DNA of 64,000 nt from Bradyrhizobium elkanii USDA 76 (GCF_023278185.1 NZ_CP066356.1:8114001-8178000), one strand, 5' to 3'; positions 16,407 through 25,744 are shown, counted from the stretch's first letter. Made by a program: numbers and translations. Notes: generated from the sequence alone by a model not told the origin.

Positions 16407-18089
16407 ATGGAGCGCATCTGGCTCAAGCATTATCCGGCCGGCGTGCCCGCGGATATCGACGTCACGCAATATTCGTCGCTGGTCGAATTGCTGGAAGAGA
16501 GCTTCAAGAAATTCGCCGATCGCAAGGCGTTCATCTGCATGGACAAGGCGATCACCTATCGCGAGCTCGACGAGATGTCGACGGCGCTCGGCGGCTACCT
16601 GCAGAGCAAGGGCCTGCAGAAGGGCGCGCGGGTCGCGCTGATGATGCCGAACGTGCTGCAATATCCGATCGCGACCGCCGCCGTGCTGCGCGCCGGCTAT
16701 GCCGTGGTCAACGTCAACCCGCTCTACACGCCGCGCGAGCTCGAGCACCAGCTCAAGGATTCGGGCGCGGAGGCGATCATCGTGCTGGAGAACTTTGCCA
16801 CCACCGTGCAGAAGGTACTTCCCAATACCGCGGTCAAGCACGTGATCGTCGGCAGCATGGGCGACCTGCTCGGCCTCAAGGGCGTGATCGTCAATCTGGT
16901 GGTGCGCCGGGTGAAGAAGATGGTGCCGGCCTGGTCGATCCCGGGCGCCGTCGGCTTCAACGAGGCGCTGTCAGCCGGCCGCGCCGGCAAGCTCAACAAA
17001 CCGACGCTGACGCTCGATGACGTCGCCTTCCTGCAATATACCGGCGGCACCACCGGCGTCTCCAAGGGCGCGACCCTGCTCCACCGCAACATCCTGGCCA
17101 ACGTGCTGCAGAACGACGCCTGGCTGCAGCCGGCGCTGGCGAAGCCGCCGATCGTCGAACAGATGGTCATCGTCTGCGCGCTGCCGCTCTATCACGTCTT
17201 CGCGCTCACCGCCTGCTATCTGCTGGGCATGCGGGCCGGCGGCACCAACCTGCTGATTCCGAATCCGCGCGACATGGCGGGCTTCGTCAAGGAGCTGTCG
17301 AAGTACCAGGTCAGCTTCTTCCCGGCGGTCAACACCCTCTACAACGGCCTGCTGAACACGCCCGGTTTCGACAAGCTCGACTTCTCCAAGCTGAAGATCG
17401 CCAACGGCGGCGGCATGGCGACGCAAAGGTCGGTCGCCGAGAAATGGTTGAAGGTCACGGGCATCTCGTTGTCGGAAGGCTATGGCCTGTCGGAGACCTC
17501 GCCGACCCTGACGTGCAATCCTGCGACGATCGAGGAGTTCTCCGGGACGATCGGACTTCCCGTCCCGTCGACCTGGCTCTCGATCCGCGACGACGACGGC
17601 AATGAGTTGCCGCTCGGCGAAGCCGGCGAGATCTGCGCCAAGGGTCCGCAGGTGATGGCGGGCTACTGGAACAGGCCTGACGAAACCGCGCGCGTGATGA
17701 CCGCGGACGGTTACTTCCGCACCGGCGACATCGGCGTGATGGACGAGAAGGGCTACACCAAGATCGTCGACCGCAAGAAGGACATGATCCTGGTCTCCGG
17801 CTTCAACGTCTATCCGAACGAGATCGAGGAAGTGATCGCAAGCCATCCGGGCGTGCTCGAATGCGCCGTGATCGGCGTGCCCGATGCGAAGTCCGGCGAA
17901 GCGGTGAAGGCCTTCGTGGTCAAGAAGGACCCGAACGTCACCGCCGAGGACATCATCAAGTTCAGTGCCACCCAGCTCACCGCCTACAAGGTGCCGAAGC
18001 AGATCGAGTTCAGGACCGACCTGCCGAAGACCAATGTCGGCAAGATCCTGCGCCGCCAATTGCGCGACGAGAAGAAGGCTGCGGCTTAA
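16407..18089 (+). CDS. fadD: Long-chain fatty-acid-CoA ligase (FadD-like)
   Basis: With the ATG at 16407, preceded by GAGAGAGGGG, the product has 560 residues, normal for FadD. Motifs are QYTGGTTGVSKGA (P-loop-like), the LSEGYGLSET substrate/adenine region, TGDIGVMDEKGY, the hinge DRKKDMILVSGFNVYPNEIEE and catalytic Lys in TNVGKILRRQLR. It activates fatty acids for beta-oxidation or lipid synthesis at the inner membrane. The neighbouring DUF924 gene starts 22 bases downstream and may be co-transcribed. Confidence 0.9.
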   Translation: MERIWLKHYPAGVPADIDVTQYSSLVELLEESFKKFADRKAFICMDKAITYRELDEMSTALGGYLQSKGLQKGARVALMMPNVLQYPIATAAVLRAGYAVVNVNPLYTPRELEHQLKDSGAEAIIVLENFATTVQKVLPNTAVKHVIVGSMGDLLGLKGVIVNLVVRRVKKMVPAWSIPGAVGFNEALSAGRAGKLNKPTLTLDDVAFLQYTGGTTGVSKGATLLHRNILANVLQNDAWLQPALAKPPIVEQMVIVCALPLYHVFALTACYLLGMRAGGTNLLIPNPRDMAGFVKELSKYQVSFFPAVNTLYNGLLNTPGFDKLDFSKLKIANGGGMATQRSVAEKWLKVTGISLSEGYGLSETSPTLTCNPATIEEFSGTIGLPVPSTWLSIRDDDGNELPLGEAGEICAKGPQVMAGYWNRPDETARVMTADGYFRTGDIGVMDEKGYTKIVDRKKDMILVSGFNVYPNEIEEVIASHPGVLECAVIGVPDAKSGEAVKAFVVKKDPNVTAEDIIKFSATQLTAYKVPKQIEFRTDLPKTNVGKILRRQLRDEKKAAA

Positions 18090-18111
18090 GGCGTGAGTGG
18101 ACTGACCTTCG

Positions 18112-18669
18112 ATGTCTGACGCAAGCCTCGCGACGCCGGCCGACGTGCTTGGCTTCTGGCGGAATGCCGGCCGCGACCGCTGGTACAAGCACGACGACGC
18201 CTTCGATGCCGAGATCCGCAGCCGCTTCCTCGCCACCTGGCAGAAGGCGGCTGCCGGCGAATTGTCGTCGTGGGAGGCCAGCGACGACGGCGCGCTGGCG
18301 CTAACCATCGTGCTCGACCAGTTTCCGCGAAACCTGTTTCGAGGCGACGCCAGGACCTTTTCAAGCGATGCGCTGGCGCGTGACGTGGCAAGGCGCGCCA
18401 TCGACCGCGGCGTCGATGCGCGGACCGGCCCCGCGCTGCGCGAATTCCTCTATCTGCCTTTCGAGCATTCGGAGGACCTCGCCGACCAGCAGCGCTGCGT
18501 GACGATGTTCCGGCAATATGACTGCCATCCCGACAACCTGAAATATGCCGAGGACCACGCCGACATCATCCGCCGGTTCGGCCGCTTCCCGCACCGGAAT
18601 CGCGTGCTGGGCCGGCAGACCACGGCCGAGGAGCAGGCCTTTCTCGACACCGGCGGGTTTTCCGGCTGA
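18112..18669 (+). CDS. DUF924 family protein
   Basis: The 185-residue soluble protein carries the family's marks: VLGFWRNAGRDRWYKHDDAFDAEI, IVLDQFPRNLFRG, the FLYLPFEHSEDLADQ segment and the C-terminal FGRFPHRNRVLGRQTT. DUF924 proteins are common in Proteobacteria and have no established reaction; an all-helical fold is expected. The gene follows fadD by 22 bases, suggesting a shared transcript. Confidence 0.88.
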   Translation: MSDASLATPADVLGFWRNAGRDRWYKHDDAFDAEIRSRFLATWQKAAAGELSSWEASDDGALALTIVLDQFPRNLFRGDARTFSSDALARDVARRAIDRGVDARTGPALREFLYLPFEHSEDLADQQRCVTMFRQYDCHPDNLKYAEDHADIIRRFGRFPHRNRVLGRQTTAEEQAFLDTGGFSG

Positions 18670-18777
18670 TGACGGAACGGTGACGATGGTCGGGCATTGC
18701 CGTTCTTCGGCGAGCCCGTATTGTGCCGTGCTGTAGCCGGGTCTAAGACAGTTCCGCTTCACCGAGGGAGAACAACG

Positions 18778-19263
18778 ATGACGATCAATGTTGGCGACAA
18801 GCTGCCGGAAGCCAAGTTTCGCGTGATGACCGCCGAGGGTCCGCAGGTCAAAACCACCGACGATATTTTCAAGGGCAAGAAGGTCGCCCTGTTCGCCGTG
18901 CCCGGCGCCTACACCGGCACCTGCCACAAGATGCATCTTCCGAGCATCTTCCTCAACGCCTATGCCATGAAGAACAAGGGCGTCGACACCATCGCGATCG
19001 TTTCGGTCAACGACGCCTTCGTGATGAACGCGTGGAAGCGCGACACCGACCAGCGCGACGAAGCCGTCTTCCTCGCCGACGGCAATGCCGACTTCGCCAA
19101 GGCGATCGGCATGGAGCTCGACGCCTCCGGCAACGGCCTCGGCATCCGCTCCAAGCGCTACTCGATGCTGGTCGAGGACGGCGTGGTGAAGAAGCTCAAC
19201 CTCGAGCCCGCCCCGGGCAAGGTCGAGGTCTCCGGCGGCGACACGCTGCTCGGGCAGCTGTAA
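18778..19263 (+). CDS. Peroxiredoxin, Prx5/glutaredoxin-linked type
   Basis: The 161-residue cytoplasmic protein starts at 18778 behind GAGGGAG. It shows the Prx5 core: FAVPGAYTGTCHKMHLPS with peroxidatic Cys49, SVNDAFVMNAWKRD, FLADGNADFAKAIGMELD and GIRSKRYSMLVEDGVV. The usual T-P-T-C is here T-G-T-C. It reduces hydrogen peroxide and alkyl hydroperoxides with thiol or glutaredoxin support. It appears monocistronic and is followed by a palindromic repeat. Confidence 0.92.
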   Translation: MTINVGDKLPEAKFRVMTAEGPQVKTTDDIFKGKKVALFAVPGAYTGTCHKMHLPSIFLNAYAMKNKGVDTIAIVSVNDAFVMNAWKRDTDQRDEAVFLADGNADFAKAIGMELDASGNGLGIRSKRYSMLVEDGVVKKLNLEPAPGKVEVSGGDTLLGQL

Positions 19264-19283
19264 GCCGACGCCCCACGCACACT

Positions 19284-19384
19284 GTCATCGCCCGGCTTGA
19301 CCGGGCGATCCAGTACGCCGCGGCCTCTCGCTTCATCACCATCGTCTCTGGAATACTGGATCGCCCGCTTTCGCGGGCGATGAC
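19284..19384. repeat. Palindromic repeat, GTCATCGCCCGG...GCGGGCGATGAC type
   Basis: The left arm GTCATCGCCCGGCTTGACC...GATCCAGTA and the right arm TACTGGATCGCCCGC...GCGGGCGATGAC are complementary with few mismatches, and each forms its own hairpin. It lies between the convergent peroxiredoxin and rnhA genes and could serve as a two-way terminator. Similar architecture, with GTCATG ends, is seen at 25412 and 32556. Confidence 0.8.
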
Positions 19385-19420
19385 GATTATGGGCATGGCG
19401 ATAGCAGAAAGCGGCGCGCC

Positions 19421-19882
19421 CTAACTCTTCAACCTCGCCATCGCCACGCCCTCGCGCGCCAGCTCGTCGGCGCGTTCGTTCTCGGCGTGGCCGGCGTGGC
19501 CCTTGATCCAGTGCCAGCGCACCTCATGCGGCTTCAGCGCGGCATCGAGGCGCTGCCACAGCTCGACATTCTTGACCGGCTTCTTGTCGGCGGTGCGCCA
19601 GCCGTTGCGCTTCCAGCCGTGGATCCAGCCGGTGATGCCCTGGCGGACATACTGGCTGTCGGTGGTGAGATCGACCACACAGGGCTTCTTCAGCGCTTCC
19701 AGCGCCGAGATCGCCGCCATCAGCTCCATGCGGTTGTTGGTGGTGTGCGGCTCGCCGCCCTTCAATTCCTTCTCGGCCTCGCCGAATCTGAGGATCGCGC
19801 CCCAGCCGCCCGGCCCCGGATTTCCGGAGCAGGCACCATCGGTGAAGACAATCACATGCGGCTTGTCGCTCACGCCGCGCAT
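19421..19882 (-). CDS. rnhA: Ribonuclease HI
   Basis: The 153-residue enzyme carries the complete RNase H active site: Asp in [11 protein letters not shown], Glu in NRMELMAAI, Asp in TTDSQYV and the C-terminal ENERADELA. The basic protrusion ([10 protein letters not shown]) and the catalytic-loop His (IKGHAGH) are also present. It cuts RNA in RNA-DNA hybrids. The chosen ATG lies 13 bases inside thrB; a GTG at 19873 that overlaps the thrB stop as GTGA and gives the N-terminus SDKPHVIVF is an equally good start. It is third in the ispH-thrB-rnhA unit. Confidence 0.93.
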   Translation of the reverse strand: MRGVSDKPHVIVFTDGACSGNPGPGGWGAILRFGEAEKELKGGEPHTTNNRMELMAAISALEALKKPCVVDLTTDSQYVRQGITGWIHGWKRNGWRTADKKPVKNVELWQRLDAALKPHEVRWHWIKGHAGHAENERADELAREGVAMARLKS

Positions 19883-20850
19883 CCGGCCGGCGTGATGCCG
19901 TAATCGCGCAGGCTCGCGACATTCTGCTGGAAGCGCAGCTTGCGGACATATTCCAGCGGGTCCTTCGGCTGCACCAGCGCGCCTTCGGGCACGTTGAGGA
20001 AATCGACCAGCCGCGTCAGCAGGAAGCGCATCGCGGCACCGCGCGCGAGCAGCGGCAGCGCGGCCTCTTCCGCCGCCGACAGCGGGCGCTCGCGGCCATA
20101 GGCATTGAGCAATGCGCGCGCCTTGGTGACGTTGAAGGCATGATCCGGCTCGAAGCACCAGGCGTTGAGGCAGATCGCGACGTCGTAGGCCAGGATGTCG
20201 TTGCAGGCGAACGGGAAGTCGATCAGGCCCGAGAGCTTGTCGCCCAGAAAAAAGACGTTGTCGGGAAACAGGTCGGCATGGATGACGCCGACCGGCAGAT
20301 CCGCCGGCCACGAGGCTTCGAGATGATCGAGCTCACGCGCGATGAAGTCGTGCAATCCGGCCTGCACGCTGTCGGCCCGCGCGGCGGCGAGATCGAACAG
20401 CGGCCGCCAGCCGGCGACCGACAGCGGGTTGTTGCGGACCAGCGGGAAATCGCGGCCGGCGACGTGCATTTTGGCCAGCGCCCCGCCGACGCCGGCGCAA
20501 TGCGCCACGTTCGGCCGCCGCGGCCACACGCCCTCGAGGAAGTTGATGATCGCCGCGGGCCGGCCGGCGAGCCGGCTGGTGACCTCGCCCTTGCGGTTGC
20601 GCGCCGGCTGCGGGCACGACACGCCGCGCTCGGCGAGATGCGCCATCAGCGACAGGAAATACGGCAGGTCGTCCTCCGCCACGCGCTTCTCATAGAGCGT
20701 GAGGATGTAGGCGCCCTGGCTGGTGTGCAGCAGGAAGTTCGAATTCTCGACGCCCTCGGCGATGCCCTTGTAGGAGAGCAGTTCGCCGATGTCGTAGCTT
20801 TTGAGGAATTCCGCGAGGTCTTCGGCGGCAACGTCGGTGTAGACCGCCAT
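19870..20850 (-). CDS. thrB: Homoserine kinase (APH/ThrB type II)
   Basis: The 326-residue protein is the aminoglycoside-phosphotransferase-fold ThrB of Alphaproteobacteria. It has the ATP region [13 protein letters not shown], the Brenner catalytic loop [13 protein letters not shown], the metal-binding [17 protein letters not shown] and the conserved CLNAWCFE. It phosphorylates homoserine in threonine synthesis. It starts five bases after the ispH stop and overlaps rnhA, a gene order common in Rhizobiales. Confidence 0.93.
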   Translation of the reverse strand: MAVYTDVAAEDLAEFLKSYDIGELLSYKGIAEGVENSNFLLHTSQGAYILTLYEKRVAEDDLPYFLSLMAHLAERGVSCPQPARNRKGEVTSRLAGRPAAIINFLEGVWPRRPNVAHCAGVGGALAKMHVAGRDFPLVRNNPLSVAGWRPLFDLAAARADSVQAGLHDFIARELDHLEASWPADLPVGVIHADLFPDNVFFLGDKLSGLIDFPFACNDILAYDVAICLNAWCFEPDHAFNVTKARALLNAYGRERPLSAAEEAALPLLARGAAMRFLLTRLVDFLNVPEGALVQPKDPLEYVRKLRFQQNVASLRDYGITPAGCAA

Positions 20851-20855
20851 ATGGT

Positions 20856-21830
20856 CTATTCCGCCGCGGCAGCGTCAGGCCGCAGCGAACGCGGCAGCGG
20901 GAAGAACTCGTTCTCTTCCGCGGCCGAGACCGTCTCCACGTGCAGTTCATAGCGCTCGGCAAACGCGCCCATGATCTCCTCGACGATCACCTCCGGCGCC
21001 GAGGCGCCCGCGGTGATGCCGAGGCTCCTGATGCCATCGAAGCGCTGCCAGTCGATGTCGCTGGCGCGCTGGGCGAGCACGGCGATCGGGCAGCCCTCGC
21101 GCTCGGCGACCTCGCGCAGGCGCTGCGAGTTCGACGAGTTCGGCGCGCCGACCACGATCAGGGCATCGACCACCGGCGCCACCTTCTTCACCGCGAGCTG
21201 GCGGTTGGTGGTCGCGTAGCAGATGTCTTCCTTGTGCGGACCGTTGACGTTCGGGAAGCGCTGCTTGAGCAGCGCCACGATCTCCGCGGTGTCGTCGATC
21301 GACAGCGTCGTCTGGGTCACGAAGGCGAGGTTGTCGGGGTCCTTGGGGACGAAGGTCTTGGCATCCTCGGCGGTCTCGATCAGGGTCACGGCGCCGGCCG
21401 GCAACTGGCCCAAGGTGCCGACCACCTCAGGGTGATGGGAATGTCCGATCAGCAGGATCTCGCGGCCGCGCTTGAAATGGATCGCCGCCTCGCGGTGGAC
21501 CTTGGTCACCAGCGGGCAGGTCGCGTCCAGCGAGAAGAAATTGCGGGATTTGGCCTCGGCGGGAACCGATTTCGGAACGCCGTGGGCGGAAAACACCACC
21601 GGCGCATTGGTATCGTCGGGGATTTCGGCCAATTCCTCGACGAAAATGGCGCCTTTGGTCTTCAGGCTGTCGACCACATACTTGTTATGGACGATTTCGT
21701 GCCGGACATAGACCGGCGCGCCATAAATGGTGAGGGCACGTTCGACCGTGTCGATGGCGCGAACCACCCCGGCGCAGAAGCCGCGGGGGGAACAAAGCAC
21801 GATTCTAAGGTCGGGTTTTTTCGCTGACAT
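20856..21830 (-). CDS. ispH: 4-hydroxy-3-methylbut-2-enyl diphosphate reductase
   Basis: The 324-residue iron-sulfur enzyme completes the MEP isoprenoid pathway, making IPP and DMAPP. Cluster cysteines are in [12 protein letters not shown] (Cys19), [15 protein letters not shown] and [12 protein letters not shown], with the [10 protein letters not shown] substrate loop and the [10 protein letters not shown] and AHGVPKSV histidine motifs all present. It is first in the ispH-thrB-rnhA unit. Its promoter must lie in the roughly 240-base gap shared with divergent trcR. Confidence 0.95.
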   Translation of the reverse strand: MSAKKPDLRIVLCSPRGFCAGVVRAIDTVERALTIYGAPVYVRHEIVHNKYVVDSLKTKGAIFVEELAEIPDDTNAPVVFSAHGVPKSVPAEAKSRNFFSLDATCPLVTKVHREAAIHFKRGREILLIGHSHHPEVVGTLGQLPAGAVTLIETAEDAKTFVPKDPDNLAFVTQTTLSIDDTAEIVALLKQRFPNVNGPHKEDICYATTNRQLAVKKVAPVVDALIVVGAPNSSNSQRLREVAEREGCPIAVLAQRASDIDWQRFDGIRSLGITAGASAPEVIVEEIMGAFAERYELHVETVSAAEENEFFPLPRSLRPDAAAAE

Positions 21831-21961
21831 AGGGCTGTCTTGGGGCTGTCTCGGGGCAATCTCGGGACCGAATCACCCCTCGCCGGCGGGCGGGGAACGG
21901 CCAGTTACGGTAACGACTTGGGACTGCTTTCGGGCGCTGTCAAGGCGATTTTGCTCGCCCA

Positions 21962-21990
21962 TTGCGCCATTCCCCCCGGAGGGCTTATAT
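21962..21990 (+). promoter_or_regulatory. Candidate sigma70-type promoter for trcR
   Basis: TTGCGC (21962-21967) and TTATAT (21985-21990) are separated by exactly 17 bases, 80 bases upstream of the trcR ATG. The spacing is ideal and the hexamers are close to consensus for a GC-rich genome. A second AT-rich stretch, CTTATAATTC, follows immediately. Confidence 0.5.
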
Positions 21991-22070
21991 AGGCCTTATA
22001 ATTCCCGTCATCGCCGATGACTACCAGCTTCGCCTCGACAGAGGTGGGCGAAGCACAAAGGAGATTTGCC

Positions 22071-22769
22071 ATGAGCAACGCACCGCTGATGCCGAAGGCG
22101 ACTGCCGTGTGGTTGGTCGACAATACCGCCCTGACCTTCGATCAGGTGGCCGATTTTACCAAAATGCACCCCTTAGAGGTCCGCGCCATCGCCGACGGCG
22201 ACGCCGCCCAGGGCATCAAGGGCATGGACCCGATTTCCAACGGCCAGCTGACCCGCGAGGAGATCGAGCGCGGCGAGCGCGACCAGAACTACCGCCTCAA
22301 GCTGCAGGAGAGCAAGGTGGTGCTGCCTTCCGCCGCCAAGAAGAAGGGCCCGCGCTACACCCCGGTGTCGCGCCGCCATGAGCGGCCGAGCGCGATCCTC
22401 TGGCTGGTGCGCAACCATCCCGAGCTGAAGGACGCCCAGATCATGCGTCTGGTCGGCACCACCAAGACCACGATCGCCAGCGTGCGCGACCGCACCCACT
22501 GGAACGCCTCGACCCTGACCCCGATGGACCCGGTGACGCTCGGCCTGTGCTCGCAGATCGAGCTCGATTTCGAGGTGCAGCGCGCCGCCAAGGAGAAGCC
22601 GACCACCACCGTCTACGGCGGCGCCACGCTGCTGCCGGCCTCCGAGACCACGCGCAAGGACGAGCTGGACGACCAGCCGATCGAGCGCCACGACGATCTC
22701 AACGTCGACGCCGTGTTCGCCAAGCTGAAGACGATCGGCGGCAAGAAGCCCGACGACGAGGAAGAGTAA
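22071..22769 (+). CDS. trcR: TrcR/DUF1013 cell-cycle transcriptional regulator
   Basis: The 232-residue protein starts at 22071 behind a very good AAAGGAG. It is the DUF1013 family found throughout Alphaproteobacteria: MPKATAVWLVDNTALTFDQVADF, MHPLEVRAIADGD, the RHERPSAILWLVRNHPELKDAQI segment that looks like a sigma-region or helix-turn-helix domain, and LVGTTKTTIASVRDR. Family members called TrcR are regulators tied to cell-cycle control. It is monocistronic, with its own promoter candidate and a strong terminator. Divergent from ispH. Confidence 0.9.
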   Translation: MSNAPLMPKATAVWLVDNTALTFDQVADFTKMHPLEVRAIADGDAAQGIKGMDPISNGQLTREEIERGERDQNYRLKLQESKVVLPSAAKKKGPRYTPVSRRHERPSAILWLVRNHPELKDAQIMRLVGTTKTTIASVRDRTHWNASTLTPMDPVTLGLCSQIELDFEVQRAAKEKPTTTVYGGATLLPASETTRKDELDDQPIERHDDLNVDAVFAKLKTIGGKKPDDEEE

Positions 22770-22802
22770 GCGCGGATCGCGCGACGCGAAGAGCAGAACA
22801 CG

Positions 22803-22833
22803 AAACGCGGCAGGGCAACCTGCCGCGTTTTTG
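22803..22833 (+). terminator. Rho-independent terminator of trcR
   Basis: A perfect 12-bp stem AAACGCGGCAGG/CCTGCCGCGTTT with a GCAA tetraloop ends in a run of five T residues, 33 bases after the trcR stop. Confidence 0.92.
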
Positions 22834-22878
22834 CTTGGAAGCGCACGCAATGGGCGTGACGGCCACCGTCGGCGCGGC

Positions 22879-23151
22879 TCAATGCCGGTCGGGATTGTTC
22901 ATCATGTATTCGCCGAGATCGCGCTGCCGCCGATCGGTGCGGGCTTCGGCGTTCTGGCGCTGCACGTCGCGGTTCTTGCGGCAGGCGACGTAATCAGGCG
23001 AGCCGACCGCAACCTTGCCGCCAGCCTGGCAATACTGATCGTCGTCACCCATGCTCTCCGCGATCGGCGATCGGCCGCGCTCGAGACAGCCTGCAAGTAG
23101 CGGCAGGGCGAGCAGCAAGGCGAGTGGCGCGCGTGCGGAAATGGATCGCAT
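22879..23151 (-). CDS. Small lipoprotein, hypothetical
   Basis: From the ATG at 23151 the product has 90 residues. A basic N-terminus and hydrophobic core APLALLLALPLLAGC end in a lipobox (LLAGC), so the mature protein is lipid-anchored at Cys. The rest is small and charged, with two further cysteines (QYCQAGG, VACRKN) and a basic C-terminus (RTDRRQRDLGEYMMNNPDRH). No family is recognised. It converges with trcR. Confidence 0.75.
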   Translation of the reverse strand: MRSISARAPLALLLALPLLAGCLERGRSPIAESMGDDDQYCQAGGKVAVGSPDYVACRKNRDVQRQNAEARTDRRQRDLGEYMMNNPDRH

Positions 23152-23300
23152 CCGGGGGTCCGTATCTCGTGGCATATGACAGGGAAGGCCGGGATGACCC
23201 GGCAATCCATCAAAATCAAGGCCGTTTTGCTTCCGATGGGTTTCGAGGGTACGCGGCCGGATTGCGCGATGGTGCCCTCATCGTCCATCGCGCCCGGGGC

Positions 23301-23427
23301 CACCCCTCTCCCCAGCCCTCCCCCGCAAGGGGGGAGGGAGCCTGACGACCGTGCTCACCTGACGTTAGGGAGCCACCGGCGGAAGGGTTCCCTCCCCCCT
23401 TGCGGGGGAGGGCTGGGGAGAGGGGTG
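23301..23427. repeat. Long palindromic repeat with CCCTCCCCCGCAAG arms
   Basis: The left arm (23301-23339, CACCCCTCTCCCCAGCCCTC...) and the right arm ending at 23427 (...GAGGGCTGGGGAGAGGGGTG) are nearly perfect reverse complements over about 38 bases. This is the main content of the 323-base gap between the lipoprotein start and the prpE stop. A relative with the same GCCCTCCCCCGCAAGCGGGAGAGG core lies at 47631-47773. Confidence 0.85.
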
Positions 23428-23474
23428 CCACACGACGTGCTGTCTCAACAGCGAGCCAGCAACACGACGTCGAG

Positions 23475-25385
23475 CTACGCCTTCCCCTTCAGCGCCTCGC
23501 CGATTTCGTCGAGCACTTTCGGGTCCTCGATCGTCGCCGGCATGGTCCAGGACTCGCCATCGGCGATCTTCTTGATGGTGCCGCGCAGGATCTTGCCGGA
23601 ACGGGTCTTCGGCAGCCGCGCCACCGTGATCGCGAGCTTGAAGGCTGCGACCGGCCCGAGCTTGTCGCGTACCAGCGCCACGACCTCCTTCTCGACCTCG
23701 GCGGGCGCATTGGTCACGCCGGCCTTCAGCACCAGGAAGCCGCAGGGCACCTCGCCCTTGATCGCGTCCTTGACGCCGAGCACGGCGCATTCGGCGACAT
23801 CGGGATGCGAGGCGAGGATCTCCTCCATGCCGCCGGTGGAGAGCCGGTGGCCGGCGACATTGATGATGTCGTCGGTGCGGCCCATCACCCAGACATAGCC
23901 GTCCTCGTCCTTGTAGCCGGCATCCGAGGTCTTGTAGTAGCCGGGGAATTCCGAGAGATAGGCGTCCCTGAAGCGATCGTCCTGCTGCCACAGCGTCGGC
24001 AGGCAGCCCGGCGGCATCGGCAGCTTGATCACGATCGAGCCCATCGTGCCGGCCCCGACCGGCTTTGCCGCCTCGTCGACGATGTCGACCTGATAGCCCG
24101 GCATCGGCACCGTGGGCGAGCCGTGCTTGACCGGCAGCTGGCCGAGCCCGACCGGATTGCCGGCGATGCACCATCCGGTCTCGGTCTGCCACCAGTGGTC
24201 GATGACCGGCACCTTCAGCTGCTGCTCGGCCCACTCCACCGTCGGCGGATCGGCGCGCTCGCCGGCGAGGAACAGGGTGCGGAAGCTCGAGAGATCGTAA
24301 TTCCGGATGAACTTGCCCTCGGGGTCTTCCTTCTTGATCGCGCGGAACGCGGTCGGCGCGGTGAAGAAGGCGACCGCCTTGTGCTCTGAGATCACGCGCC
24401 AGAACGCGCCGGCATCCGGCGTGCCGACCGGCTTGCCCTCATACATGATGGTGGTCGCGCCGTGGATCAGCGGGCCGTAGACGATATAGGAATGGCCGAC
24501 CACCCAGCCGATGTCCGAGCCGCACCACCAGATCTCGCCGGGCTTCACGCCGTAGAGATTGTGCATCGACCATTTCAGCGCGACGAGATGACCGCCATTG
24601 TCGCGCACTACGCCCTTCGGGATTCCGGTCGTGCCCGACGTGTAGAGGATGTAGAGCGGATCGGTGGCGGCTACCGGCACGCACGGCGCGGCCTTGCCGG
24701 CGTCGAACGCGGCCTGGCGCAGCGTCGCCCAATCATGATCGCGGCCCGCGGTGAGCTCGCAAGCCTGCTGCGGCCGCTGCAGGATGATGCAGGTCTCGGG
24801 CTTGCTGCCGGCGAGGCGGATCGCCTCGTCGAGCAGCGGCTTGTATTGCACGATGCGCCCGGGCTCGATGCCGCAGCTCGCCGAGAAGATCAGCTTCGGC
24901 TTGGCGTCGTCGATGCGGGTCGCAAGCTCCTTGGCCGCGAAGCCGCCGAACACCACGCTGTGCACCGCGCCGATCCGCGCGCAGGCGAGCATCGCGACGA
25001 CGGCCTCCGGCACCATCGGCATATAGAGGATGACGCGATCGCCCTTGGTGACGCCGAAATCCTGCATCACCGCGGCCAGCGTCTGCACCTCCGCCAACAA
25101 TTCGGAATAGGTGAATTTGGTGGTCGTGTTGGTGAGCGGCGAATCGTGGATCAGCGCGACCTGGCTGGCGCGGCCGCCGGCGACATGGCGATCCAGCGCG
25201 TTGTAGCAGGTGTTGACCACGGCGCCGGCGAACCAGCGCCCATAGGCGCCCACCGAGGGATCGAGGATCTTCTTGGCCGGCTCGATCCAGTCGATCTCGC
25301 GCGCCGCTTCCGCCCAAAAGCCCTCGGGGTCCCGAAGCGAGCGGGCATACACCTCATGATACCGGCTCTTGCCTTGTATATTCAT
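23475..25385 (-). CDS. prpE: Propionyl-CoA synthetase
   Basis: The 636-residue acetyl-CoA-synthetase-like enzyme matches PrpE in length and signature. The N-terminal YHEVYARSLRDPEGFWAEAAREIDW is typical. Other motifs are YTSGTTGIPKGVVRDNGGH (P-loop-like), WWQTETGW, the DAGYKDEDGYVWVMGRTDDIINVAGHRLS hinge region and the C-terminal catalytic Lys in PKTRSGKILRG. It makes propionyl-CoA from propionate and ATP. No prpBCD genes are near; it stands alone between two repeats. Confidence 0.93.
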   Translation of the reverse strand: MNIQGKSRYHEVYARSLRDPEGFWAEAAREIDWIEPAKKILDPSVGAYGRWFAGAVVNTCYNALDRHVAGGRASQVALIHDSPLTNTTTKFTYSELLAEVQTLAAVMQDFGVTKGDRVILYMPMVPEAVVAMLACARIGAVHSVVFGGFAAKELATRIDDAKPKLIFSASCGIEPGRIVQYKPLLDEAIRLAGSKPETCIILQRPQQACELTAGRDHDWATLRQAAFDAGKAAPCVPVAATDPLYILYTSGTTGIPKGVVRDNGGHLVALKWSMHNLYGVKPGEIWWCGSDIGWVVGHSYIVYGPLIHGATTIMYEGKPVGTPDAGAFWRVISEHKAVAFFTAPTAFRAIKKEDPEGKFIRNYDLSSFRTLFLAGERADPPTVEWAEQQLKVPVIDHWWQTETGWCIAGNPVGLGQLPVKHGSPTVPMPGYQVDIVDEAAKPVGAGTMGSIVIKLPMPPGCLPTLWQQDDRFRDAYLSEFPGYYKTSDAGYKDEDGYVWVMGRTDDIINVAGHRLSTGGMEEILASHPDVAECAVLGVKDAIKGEVPCGFLVLKAGVTNAPAEVEKEVVALVRDKLGPVAAFKLAITVARLPKTRSGKILRGTIKKIADGESWTMPATIEDPKVLDEIGEALKGKA

Positions 25386-25411
25386 AGCGTCTCTCCCGGC
25401 TCATCTCTCGC

Positions 25412-25495
25412 GTCATGGCCGGGCCTGTCCCGGCCATCCACGTCTTTGGGGCGACAAAGCAAGACGTGGATGCCCGGCACAAGGCCGGGCATGAC
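25412..25495. repeat. Palindromic repeat with GTCATG ends
   Basis: The left arm GTCATGGCCGGGCCTGTCCCGGCCATCCACGTCTT and the right arm AAGACGTGGATGCCCGGC...GCCGGGCATGAC are complementary, and each contains its own hairpin. It sits 27 bases upstream of prpE, in the leader region. Confidence 0.8.
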
Positions 25496-25579
25496 GAACC
25501 TGAAATGGCTAGCTCTAGTTAACGGCCATTGTCACGGGCCCGACCGATAATTCAAGCCGTAAACTGACCGACGTTAGCA

Positions 25580-25744
25580 CTAGTGTCCCGAATCCGAAGT
25601 TCGCATCATTTGCCGCACCTTCGGAGCGAACTTCGGATTCGATAAGGACACTAGCAAACTTATGATTCTAGTGTGCTTTATGAATGCGAAGTTCGTGAAA
25701 GTGGTTGCCGCGAAATCGCACGAACTTCGCATTCAGCACACTAG
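25580..25744. repeat. 165-bp composite of two CTAG-bounded hairpins, copy 2 (MITE-like)
   Basis: This is the second copy of the element at 9370-9534, in the same orientation, with unit 1 at 25580-25654 and unit 2 at 25668-25744 and an identical 13-base spacer. It differs by three single transitions. As in copy 1, the outer CTAG (25741-25744) contains the TAG stop of the adjoining minus-strand gene. Left flank CAC-TA and right flank TA-GTAGCC reconstruct CTAG as the pre-insertion target. Confidence 0.85.
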
